Of a stretch of DNA of 64,000 bases, positions 25,793 through 35,068 are shown piece by piece; within the stretch, counting starts at the first letter, position 1; each line of letters begins with the position of its first letter. Origin of the DNA: Gorsachius magnificus (lineage: Eukaryota > Chordata > Aves > Pelecaniformes > Ardeidae); the NCBI GenBank assembly GCA_034008185.1, contig CM067087.1, positions 42,426,590 to 42,490,589 on the forward strand, given 5' to 3'. A program made the position numbers and the translations under genes. The notes beneath the pieces were generated by a model that was given only the letters and a program-made list of their open reading frames with translations, searched no databases and was not told where the DNA came from.

Positions 25793-25851
25793 CCACATTA
25801 TTTTTGCCTCCCTCTCACTCCATCCGCGACAACGTGGGAAAACCTGTAACA

Positions 25852-28800
25852 TTAGGGACTTAATTTTTTCTTAACAAAAAAAAATTTTTTTTTTTTTAAA
25901 GGTAGGTGGTATTACCGATCCGTCATGCATCTGTTCTCTTTACTAAATCGAAGGAATTGACAGTTAAATTGTTGCAGGTCTTGGTTAAGTTCAGTTTTAC
26001 AAGGGGGTGTCAAGATAAATATTTATTAAATCATGAAGAATGAAGGATTTAGACAGAAAAGTGAGCAGTCACAAAGTTGTTTGGTTTTTTTCCTGGAGAG
26101 TTTATATTTCCTAGTTTCCTTCTCTGCCTAAAATTCTCTATTGAGGATTTTCCTGCGTGATCCCGGTGTCTGTGCCTCACAGTTGTGTGGTAAGGATAAA
26201 CGGTCAGTGCCAATAGAAGGATAATTACCTTTGTGTTATATTAATGGCATGCTTTAGGGTAGAACTGTTTGTGCTCGTCAGAAGACAGACAGGAAGGAGA
26301 TCTGGAGTCCCAGGCATACCTGACCCTGCTCTGTGTGTGTAGCTGGAGAAAGCATTGCTGGCTGGTCCCTGTTCTTATGAAATGGCTAATGAATGGCTCA
26401 GTGGGCAAATCTAAACCCTAATGTGTCTAAAAATTGTTTCTGGTGGGAATAAATTTTTTTCAATGACCTCATGTGGGTTTTATTGTCAAAGCATTTATTT
26501 GCTTACTCATAGATTAGCCAGAGGTGTTGCTTGCTGCCAGTCATATAGGCAATGGAGTAAATGCTGCACAACTTGGTCTGCAGTTCTTTGTCTAGTGGAA
26601 AAGACTCTGAACTCATACCTATTCAGGTTACTTTTGCTGTTTGGGATGAAGCTCTTCCAGTTTTGGGCCAAACTTTTAAGGAATATTTCTGTCTCTACAA
26701 TAAAGCGAGATGTGTCCCTGAGCTGTGTGGCCAGCACTGCCAGTTTTTTTGATATCCAAATGGATTTTGGTGGGAATGTAGGGTCCAAGTGTGGATCTGG
26801 ACCTAAATGGTTCCAAAACATTTCAGTAGACTGAGATATTTTATCCTTATCCTAAGGTAAAGGAGATTTTCTTTATGTATTTCTTTAATCTGCTCTTTGT
26901 TTTTGAAAAATTACTTATCAAATTTCAGTGCTTTAATATGTTTCTTTTTTTTTTTATCTTTCATTTTGGATCTTTATTATCCCTATTGTAGTATTTGAAT
27001 AACTGTTGTGTGTGCGTGGTTTACTTATGGAATAGTGATGGCATTGAAAGATACAAATTGTGAAAGCAGAAGCAGAGTTATTGTTATTGCTCAGGGGTGC
27101 CCCTGAAAGTACAAACAAGCCTGAAACATGATTTCCCCTTTTCTATTTTCAGACCTTCACATGTGTGTGAAACTACTGGGAAATATTAACTGTCTCTCAT
27201 TTATATATGAAAACCCCCAGGTTTTTCAACCAGGCTGCCTGCACCCGCTTTCCATTGATTTTTAGAGTATTTGGTTTTCATGGGTTTTCTTGTTTGTTCA
27301 TAACATAGAACTGAGTAAAGATGGGTTTATTTCCTCAAAAACTTATTACTGTTATGGAAAGGTTTCATTCAAATCTCTTTCTACGTTTACTGCTGCCTCT
27401 CTTTTAAAGTCATGAATCTCCACCAATGAGGACAAATAACTAGCAAGGCATTCTTGATTATTCTGACATCCCATTAAATTATCAAGGGATCTTTTATTTT
27501 CTGAATCTGTGTGTTGTCTGGAGAACTTCTTGATCTGTTTTCTTCTTAATGGTTCCCTTGAAATGTGTATAATAATTGGACCTATAATAATAATCTTCTG
27601 TTACACCTCTCTGCAAAACAAATGTAATGTGTTGTCCAGTGCCTCTGTGGTACAACATATGCTTTGCTCTGTGTTTTTTTGAAGATTGATTGTTAGTGTA
27701 GAGACACGTGGAGTAAATAGCTGGTAAGAAATAGAGCTGTGCCATATGGTTTCAAATGTTGTCGAGACACTTGTGGTTTTTCCTTCATGTGTTTTGTTTG
27801 GGTTTAAGCATATGGTGGTAGTGAGCATGCTAGATAACTTCTGCCATAAAGCAAATGCAGGATAATGCCAAATATATTTACTGTATGTATATTCATGGTA
27901 TCATCACACAAGTATTAGTTAGAAGGATAATGCACATATATAGAAATAGCAACAGCTATTTTTTTTTTTCCCCATGAAAGAACTGCTTATTAAAACATTG
28001 AGGAGTAATAACTACTTGTGATTCTTTCCTCTCCATGTTCTACATAATGGAGTACTACACATTTGCAGTGTAAGAGTAATGTATCCCCATCTACATTTAT
28101 TGCAGAAATGACAAATTATGTTTTCCAGTTTTGTCTAAGTGAAAGTTCGGTATATTGTCTTGGAAAATTGGTATCTGAAAACCCGGCGTGAGGTAGATGC
28201 TATAAGTGAAAAATAGGCAGTACCATTTCATGGAATGATCTTGGTTAGTAACATTCTTGGCTCATAAAAATAATTTTAGTACTGATAATATTTATATTGA
28301 TGCTAAACATCCTGACAAAACACTGTAAATTGATTTTATTAATAATATAATAGATCATTAATGACAATTGCACTTGAAAGGAACATAGACATACTGTAAA
28401 TGAGCTTTCCTTACTACACTGCCATTTTGAAAATTATTTGGTTTATTAAGGAGAATAACAAGTAAATACGCAATGAGAATGTGCACAGGCACCTTGTGAG
28501 AAGTACCGCGGAGTGATAGTGTGCTTAAGCTGAGTTTCGTGTAGCAGTTGCCTGTGTTTTTTCCTCTAGCCATAGCCCACTGCTCTTTGTGGTGCGGAGA
28601 AAGTAGCTTTTCAGCTGGAGCAATTTTTAGCCTAATAATCCCTTTATACTGGGGTTCTTATCTAGATTATTTCATTAGTTTGAACAATGTCTTTTCAATC
28701 ATAATCCATAATACCTGTGTTATGGAGGCATGGTGGTGCCGGAGGTGAGCAGTAGAGAAATCTGCTCTGCTGCCTCCTGCGAGCCTGTGATCTTCCTGCT

Positions 28801-30185
28801 TCTGTGACTGATGGTGTCTGCTGGTGTGCCTGATATTTGGGGGGGAAAAAAAACCCAAACACCCTCAAAAAAACCCCCATAAGCTTGTGACAAAAAGGCA
28901 GCATTTAGTATTAAACCTCTTACTGCTGTGTCAGATTGGACTTCAATTTTTCCTTTTTTTTTTAGCCAGAAAACATATATTGTTACAGTCAAAATAAAAT
29001 TATATAAGTCAGGAATCAGGGACTTTTAAAAATGTTTGTCACTTGTTTTGGGTTTTGAGTTCATGGGACTTGCCAATAACATTGGTACCTCATTTTCATA
29101 GAAAAATGTATTGCATGAAAGGAAGTGAAAAAATTAGGCACACTTAGGATTTTCTACTTGAAACACTTATTCTAGTAGTAAGCCATACCTAGAATTGAAT
29201 AAAAAATAATGTAGGAGCATAAAAATGTGCAAAATGGTTAATTCTGAAAACTGGGGTTTGACTGTTGGGGAAGACCAGCCACACACAGGATTTGACCCAC
29301 ACCCACTGAAGACCATGAACTTCTCCAGTGACTATGGAGATGGCAGAAAACAAATCCAACCTAAATAAGCAGGAAAAGAATAAGGGTGGGGGGATGGGGG
29401 GAAATTAAGATTAAGGTATGCAGGTGGTGGTAGTAAGTCAATAGGAAGCAGGGGGTTTCTGAGTGTCGGGAGATGTAAGGATGATGCTTAGCTGAAGTGT
29501 AGCAACGAAGGGACATGTTAAGCACGAGAACATATAAAACCTTTAGCACCTTCCTTCCTAGGTAGAAACCACCTGGACTTGGGAGGGATATAAAGTGTCT
29601 GTGGCTTTGAAAGTCTGTTACAATAGGTCTTTCCTCTGCATGTTGGAAGGGAGCAGGAGTGAAAATGTGGGCAGGGGGGAGGCTGGATATGATCCCCTGC
29701 CCTGAACACCGAGATCTGCAAGATGTGGTTCCTCCAGGTCCCATCTTCGTGTCTCTCCCCCAGGGCTGCAACTTGAAAATTAAATTACTTCAGTCTGTTA
29801 TTATAGAAGCTGTAAAACCTAAATCTATGGTCAGGATTCAGCTATTTAGCATGGACAAGGACAGTAACTTTTTGTAATGGTAAATGAACATTTAAATGTT
29901 TCAAACTGCCCTGTATTTTTTTCCAAAAAATAGGATTGCCAAAGTACAGAAACTAAGAGCTAAAATGTTTATTATTATTATTATTAATGGATTTCATGTA
30001 TAGAAAGTGTAGTTAGTTAAAACCAGTGTGATGTTATTGATTATTTTGGGTTAGAGAGGGTCCTGGTTTATAACCCAAGCGCAGGAGAAACTGAAGAGGA
30101 AAAAGTATGTACGGTGTGACCTGGTTTCTTAAGAACTCAAAAATGGTTTAAGAACAGAAAACACAAGACTTCAAAATTCCTGGAA
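25852..30185. other. Non-coding right flank of the putative LTR
   Basis: No gag, pol or env remnant follows the LTR. Frames at 26421-26834 (+, 137 codons), 26507-26821 (-, 104) and 29361-29771 (-, 136) overlap opposite frames and resemble no family. There is a G-rich run at 29384-29401. Confidence 0.55.
29969..29987 (+). repeat. (ATT)n microsatellite
   Basis: About six ATT units, followed by AATGG. It is an ordinary trinucleotide repeat. Confidence 0.8.
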
Positions 30186-30227
30186 ATTCAGATATATAAC
30201 ATATATGTGAAAAATATATATCTGAAT
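30186..30227. repeat. Perfect 13-bp inverted repeat with an inner palindrome
   Basis: ATTCAGATATATA (30186-30198) is the exact inverse complement of TATATATCTGAAT (30215-30227). The 16-base loop starts with ACATATATGT, itself a palindrome. It sits at the left edge of an AT-rich TA/CA block that runs to about 30306, and could extrude as a cruciform. Confidence 0.85.
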
Positions 30228-30306
30228 ACATATACATCTTATGCATCTTATCTATATCACTTCATATATATGTATACATACATACACATTGTATATGTAT
30301 ATAAAG
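30228..30306. repeat. AT-rich TA/CATA low-complexity block
   Basis: Degenerate TATA, CATA and TATG words, such as TATGTATACATACATACACA, make up an impure microsatellite next to the 13-bp palindrome. Confidence 0.8.
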
Positions 30307-30886
30307 TAGAGGGACTTAGGTGGGAGTTTGCTACCTGTTTCCTCATGAACAATTGTATCTGTAGATCCATTGCTCAAACTTTTACTTACTATATGAATTT
30401 GCTGACAGTGTGTTATGGATGACATGGTCATCCTTCATGACCAGTTCAATCTTCAGCTAAACCCTGGGGCTTCAGCCTTGTTTTGCAATGGTTACCACCC
30501 CTCCACCCACCCCCCAAATACAAAAAATAAATAAATAAAAAGCCACGCAGACATTGTTTGCACAGTGTTTGAACAGGATTGTAAATGAAAGCAGACAGTC
30601 TGCTCATGCTAACAAGAGGGCTTTGGCCAGATGTGAAAGCCTGGCCTCGGCTGGCAGCCCCGTGCTGAAGGTCAGAGCAGACAGACTTCTTGGTTTGCAC
30701 TCAGACACTTCTTCCTACTTTGAGGTTTGACTCCTCAAACTTAAATCTTGGGTCCCATAAGCTGAGTTTTCGCAAGGAAACTGAGGATCTCTTGATCTTC
30801 AGGAAAAATCTTCCCAATAAATTTTTAACTTTCTACCTGACTTGCTTTTCATGGTTGTAATGAACATTTTCTCCTGCTTCCTGCAG

Positions 30887-31103
30887 CTCCCCAGGCAGAG
30901 ATGCCGTGGGTGGAGGAATGTGGCACATTCAACCGTCCCCCCAGTTTTCTGCTCTCCGTGTGTCTTTTATCCCCAGCTCACTCTCACGCAATTATTTTCC
31001 CATACCAGAACTTTGCTATAAACTATATGTTTGAAATACAGAAAAAAGACCTTCAGGAAGTATATCTTTATTATCCTGGAGAAGATAACATTTCAAAAGC
31101 AAG
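30887..31103 (+). other. Exon-like block 1 (strong acceptor, ATG frame, donor)
   Basis: The acceptor TTTTCTCCTGCTTCCTGCAG ends at about 30886. An ATG follows at 30901, and 67 codons stay open to AAG/GTGAAA at 31103/31104, a fair splice donor. Read through, the frame stops at TGA 31105-31107, inside the donor. The peptide begins MPWVEECGTFNRPP and matches nothing I know. Good acceptors arise often by chance in this T-rich DNA, so the call is weak. Confidence 0.15.
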
Positions 31104-31462
31104 GTGAAACAGGGAGACAGAAAAATAAGATTAGTGAAAGACACAGTATTATGGACCAGCACAGTGACAGAGACTGATTATAGTTTAAAAGATTCTGTCC
31201 TTAAAAAAAAAAAGGAAGGAAAAACCTCGAACCCTTCAATCAGAGCATTTCAGAAATATTATACAATAATTTTTACATACTATCAGAAGCTCTTGTACTC
31301 CCCATGTTGTCTCTAATCTGTAGTAAATTTTGGTTTTGATTAAGTCTTCCTAATATGAAAATCACTTTGTTGTTTGTTGGGATTTTTTTTGTTTGTGTTT
31401 TTAGTTGGTTGTGTGGTGTTGGCTTTTTTCTTCTCAATTTTTTTTTTGCTGTATCTATGCAG

Positions 31463-31741
31463 GGTAAAGAGCCGTCTCTCCAGGGATGCTGTTCCTGGGG
31501 AGGATGCCCACACTGACCCACCTGCAGCTACGCTACCCCAAACTGCAGCTCTCGGCATCCCAAAGGAGATTTCAAGGGGAGGAGGAGCCTCCTGACCAAG
31601 GCTTCACAAAAGGACATGGCTACCTAAGACAACAGTAAAACTATTATAAGCCTTGGTGGAGGCTGGTTAGACGTTCACACAGCAACCGAAAAGAAAGAAA
31701 TACAATATTTATTATTCCTTCATTAATTTTTTAAAAATAAA
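31463..31741 (+). other. Exon-like block 2 (acceptor, G/C-rich body, AATAAA)
   Basis: T10-GCTGTATCTATGCAG ends at 31462. The next 130 bp are markedly richer in G/C than the surroundings, then AT-rich sequence leads to AATAAA at 31736-31741. This is the look of a terminal exon. Joined to block 1, the split codon AG+G restores the frame, which then runs 43 more codons to a stop near 31595. An independent ATG frame of 50 codons lies at 31486-31638. No similarity is recognised. On the minus strand the same block is followed by A10, so a minus-strand retroposed fragment is an alternative. Confidence 0.15.
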
Positions 31742-31988
31742 ATTTATCTTAAAAATATACATAATATTAAAAAAATCTTAAATTTTTTTTTACAAATCTG
31801 TCTCAACAGAAAAATAAATATATTGGGTAAACCAAAATATTTGATTTGATTTAAACTGGAAAGATTTATGTTTTCCTTACTAAAGTTTTTGGTCCCAAAA
31901 TGCCTAGAGTGTCCAAATTAAATGTTTCAATTTTTTTAAAGTATCACAAGTGGAAATGAATTAATGTTGACCCTTTTATATCTATATT

Positions 31989-32050
31989 CACGCATATATA
32001 TGTGTGTATACTTGTATATACATATGTGTGCACACGTATATATGCACACA
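31989..32050. repeat. Alternating pyrimidine-purine tract (Z-DNA prone)
   Basis: Strict pyrimidine-purine alternation runs over 31989-32011 and, after a single interrupting T at 32012, over 32013-32050 (38 consecutive bases). The second part contains the palindrome GTGTGCACAC and mixes TA, TG/CA and one CG step. Such sequence is polymorphic in length and can adopt left-handed DNA. Confidence 0.85.
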
Positions 32051-34241
32051 AATCTTATTTATGTTTGTGGAAGAAACACTACAGAATAAGGGGAAATACT
32101 TGAAAAGTCTGCAAATAGTTCACTGAAATTTGTGGTCCCTGGCTGGCGTTCCTCTTCTGTTCTTGTGGTGGATGGCTGAACAAACGTGAGTGACTGGATT
32201 AAAGACCCAGTAGTTGATTTTTGCATCAGACTGTATTTGGACCAAAGTAATTCACTTCTGTTTTCTTATTATAGGAATGAAAGAATAAAAGGATCCCTCC
32301 CCAAACAGCTTTTAGGATGTGCTATGTTTGAGTATTGTGCTTATGATCAAGTTTATCTGAACCATTAGAGACACCGATGCAAATATTTGACTGTTTGCTG
32401 TAGTCATATAGGTTTTGATCACTATTGCTAATATTTCAGACTATTTGTGTCCTGCAGTCTAGAGCAAAATAACATTTTGAAGCTCGTCAAGATGCCCTGG
32501 TGCACTGGAGAGGCGGTGGATCGTAGCAGGTGCTGGTGCCTGAGCAGGTCCCCCTTTCTAAAGCGCATTTTGGGGGGCACTGATCCCAACAGGGCTCCAC
32601 TTACTTGTTTGTGTGATGAGAAAAATGCAGTTTTGGCATCCTGAAGCTTAATATTGTGATTTCCATTTGTTGACATTCAGAAAGCCTTGGGTGGGGTTTA
32701 GATTTTACTTCTCCTGCACTTTGCTTAGCAAAACAGGATGCCGCAGATACAACTTGTTTTTGTTTTCAGTTTTCTTTGAACAAGTGATTTTATAGCTACT
32801 TGAACATGAATTTCAGAGGGTAAGGGGGTTGCTTGGCAACTAAACTGCAATATTTGCACTGGTACCTGCGGTGTGGTTTCCCTGCTTCCCGGGGAGAGCG
32901 CCGAGCGGGTGGCTGTGATGTTTCTCTTTATTTGCTGCTCATGCCGCTAGGTGCTGAGGTTTGATGCTGCTCCTTGCTCATGTTGCTGTCGTGCCCTGGA
33001 CCCAGAGTATTCACCAGGAGAACTTCTGGTGGGCAGCATGCAACTGCTCACCCAAATTATGGTCCCTTTCGCAAAGGTCTTACAAATTAAGTTTATGAAA
33101 TATTCAGCCTTTGGAGATGGTAAAGGAAAACTGCATGGCTTGTCCCTTCTCTTTAAATTGTAGCCTGTCCAACTTTCCAATCAGAAAAGAAAGATCTAGG
33201 ACTATGTCCTTTAAAACTCATCCTTACCTTGAAGATCCATTTAGGCGAGTATTATTTAAGAAGTGTTTTTAAAAAGAAAAAAAAGGCATTGCAAGAAGGT
33301 CTGAATCCCTTTTTTTCTTAGAGTACTAACAAAGATAGTGGTAAATGGTAAATGACAGCCCAAAAACTCAGTCCAGTAGTATGAGGCCAAGCTTACAGAT
33401 GGTATTATTACTGACAGGGACTGGGCAATCAACAGGAGTAGTTTTCAGAAATCTCTATGCTCTATTCCTTTTAAACTGAGTCTTAAGGTGACAGTCTATC
33501 TTTTATTTATGGCATCTTGAGCTAATCCGCTAATTTTCTGGAATTTAGAAAAGCCAGAAAGTATTCCAAGATTAGTCATGCTACATGATATAAAGTGCAG
33601 ACAATGGGCTATGTTTTATTCATTGGTGAAATGCAAAGATTATTTTCAAATAGAAACATTCTTCCAATCCTCCTACACCACCATGTCTAACAACAGTTTA
33701 TACAAATGCTCTCTTAAGAACACCTTTTCAAAACCCCTAAAAATAAAACAAGAAACCTAGCAAAAATGCCACCTTCCCCTTTTACTTTTGCTGTATGGAC
33801 ATTCTTGTGGTGCTTACAAATTATTTGCCCAGTACTGAAGTGGAAAAAAAAAAAAGCTGCAAAAACGCTTTACTGGAAATGATAAAGGTTTCTCTCGCCT
33901 CTATTTGCTCTTGTTTATAAGTCTGCAACATTTTGTGCTTGATGGAAGACTCGTGAAATAATCTTTACTCTGGTATTTGTGACTTGAGCCTGAGACATGG
34001 AAAGTATTGACTCAAGGTAATACAAAAAAAAGTAACTATGCACCCAGTGTTCACTGAAGGAAAAAAAAAAAGGCATGAAATCCTCTGTTTACTGCTAACA
34101 TATCACTTGATTAGCATGCTGTTTTCTGTTAAATGAAGGTGATTTAGAAGTAAATGTGTGACAGTGTGTGCTTGCAACAGGCAAGGAACTTGGTAAAAAC
34201 TTTCCTGGTTTGACCTGTGTTAAGAGCTTTAAGGGACACAA
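32051..34241. other. Non-coding, between the alternating tract and CR1
   Basis: Contains the X-box at 32828-32840 and a small CpG-bearing patch just after it. Short A runs occur at 33843 and 34061. No supported gene. Confidence 0.55.
32828..32840. promoter_or_regulatory. RFX-type X-box GTTGCTTGGCAAC
   Basis: The site is an almost perfect inverted repeat, GTTGC-TTG-GCAAC. Family knowledge: RFX factors, which drive ciliary and some immune genes, bind GTTGCC and GGCAAC half-sites like these. About 40 bp downstream is a short G/C-rich patch with several CpGs (about 32868-32912). No transcription start or gene is visible beside it. It could be an enhancer site or chance. Confidence 0.4.
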
Positions 34242-34972
34242 AATCATAGAATCATAGAAGGTTTTGGGTTGGAAGGGACCCCTAGAGGTCATCTAGTCCA
34301 ACCCCCCTGCAGTGAGCAGGGACACCTTTAACCAGATCAGGTTGCTCAGGTTGCAGCCCCGTCCAATCTGGTCTTGAATGTTCCCAGGGATGGGGCCTCC
34401 ACCACCTCTCTGGGCAGTGTTTCACCACCCACATTGTAAAGAATTTCTTCCTTATATCTAGTCTAAATCTACCCTGTTTTAGTTTAAAACCGTCACCCCT
34501 TGTCCTGACACAGCTGGCCCTACTAAAAAGATTTTCCCCATCTTTCCTATAGGCCCCCTTTAGGTACTGAAAGGCCATAATCAGGTCTCCCCGCAGCCTT
34601 CTCTTCTCCAGGCTGAACAAGCCCAACTCCCTCAGCCTGTCCTCATAGGAGAGATGCTCCAGCCCTTGGATCATTTTTGTAGCCCTCCTCTGGACCCACT
34701 CCAACAGTTCCATGTCCTTCTTGTGCCGAGGGCTCCAGAGCTGGACGCAGTACTCCAGGTGAGGTCTCACCAGAGCAGAGTAGAGGGGCAGAATCACCTC
34801 CCTCGACTGGCTGGCCACGCTTCTCGTGATGCAGCCCAGGGTACAGTTGGCCTTCTGGGCCACCAGCGCACATTGCCGGCTCATGTCCAGCTTTTCATCC
34901 ACCAGCACCCCCAGATCCCTCTTGGCAGGGCTGCTCTTGATCCTTTCTTCCCCCAGCCTGTATTGATACCGG
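34242..34972 (-). mobile_element. CR1 non-LTR retrotransposon, 5'-truncated copy
   Basis: Seen: read on the minus strand, the element ends at its 3' side (low coordinates) in two copies of the octamer ATTCTATG, preceded by the trailer whose plus-strand form is GGTTTTGGGTTGGAAGGGAC and by the 'AGGTCATCTAGTCCAACCCC' block. These are hallmarks of avian CR1. Upstream lies the end of the CR1 ORF2 protein. Family knowledge: full-length CR1 is about 4.5 kb and is copied by target-primed reverse transcription, which usually leaves 5'-truncated copies. This copy keeps only about 730 bp. Similarity stops near 34972, just after the codons for a [13 protein letters not shown] motif. No target-site duplication was found, as is normal for CR1. 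The long undamaged reading frame suggests a fairly young copy. The 5' limit is good to about 10 bp. Confidence 0.95.
34282..34968 (-). pseudogene. CR1 ORF2 (reverse transcriptase) C-terminal fragment
   Basis: An uninterrupted frame of 229 codons including the TAG stop at 34282-34284. The highest ATG is at 34908, but the frame is open up to the truncation point, so the ATG is only an internal methionine. Recognisable CR1 ORF2 blocks, in order, are [107 protein letters not shown] and [10 protein letters not shown]. All lie downstream of the reverse-transcriptase catalytic core. The endonuclease domain and the catalytic YADD box are absent, so the fragment cannot be active by itself. After about residue 183 the frame differs from the usual CR1 protein C terminus, which suggests a frame change that reads the terminal domain out of phase until the stop. 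It is a dead remnant, not a host gene. Confidence 0.9.
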
Positions 34973-35045
34973 AGGTTCCAGAGGAGCCTTGGAAATGTGG
35001 CATGGAGGGGTGGCTTTTTAGGACTCCCCCAGATTTGCCTATGCT

Positions 35046-35068
35046 AAATCGTAGAATGTTTTGGGTTG
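35046..35068 (-). mobile_element. Possible second CR1 3' tail fragment
   Basis: The stretch ATCGTAGAATGTTTTGGGTT, followed by GGA, closely matches the outermost 3' end of CR1 in the same orientation as the larger copy. The match stops at once: the next bases are CATTAGGAGG instead of the expected AGGGACC. About 75 bp of non-CR1-like sequence separates it from the 5' end of the main copy. It could be a very short independent insertion or a product of rearrangement during insertion. At about 23 bp, chance similarity is not excluded. Confidence 0.5.

Larger units (their letters stand above)
24833..25851 (+). mobile_element. Probable solo LTR of an endogenous retrovirus
   Basis: Seen in plus orientation: a perfect octamer ATGCAAAT at 25289-25296, CCAAT at 25308-25312, a TATA-like CATAAATA at 25324-25331, a C/G-richer leader from about 25350, a consensus splice donor GTAAGT at 25464-25469, an AATAAA at 25787-25792, then a U5-like tail ending TGTAACA at 25851. 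The order promoter, leader, poly(A) signal, U5 and terminal CA is that of a retroviral LTR. No gag, pol or env frame lies on either side, so a solo LTR is inferred. The 5' end is uncertain. TG dinucleotides at 24833 and 25255 are both possible, and the TATA position favours the earlier one because a U3 of only 70 bp would be too short. I could not match the sequence TTAGG after the 3' end to a duplicate at either candidate start. Alternative: a host non-coding RNA promoter and first exon. Confidence 0.5.

Noticed and set aside
29361..29771. 136-codon minus-strand open frame
   Set aside because: Low-complexity translation and overlap with plus-strand frames. No family resemblance.
33931..33946. 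TTGTGCTTGATGGAAG resembles the 5' part of miR-218
   Set aside because: The match stops after about 11 bases, and no fitting hairpin arm is apparent. It is likely chance.
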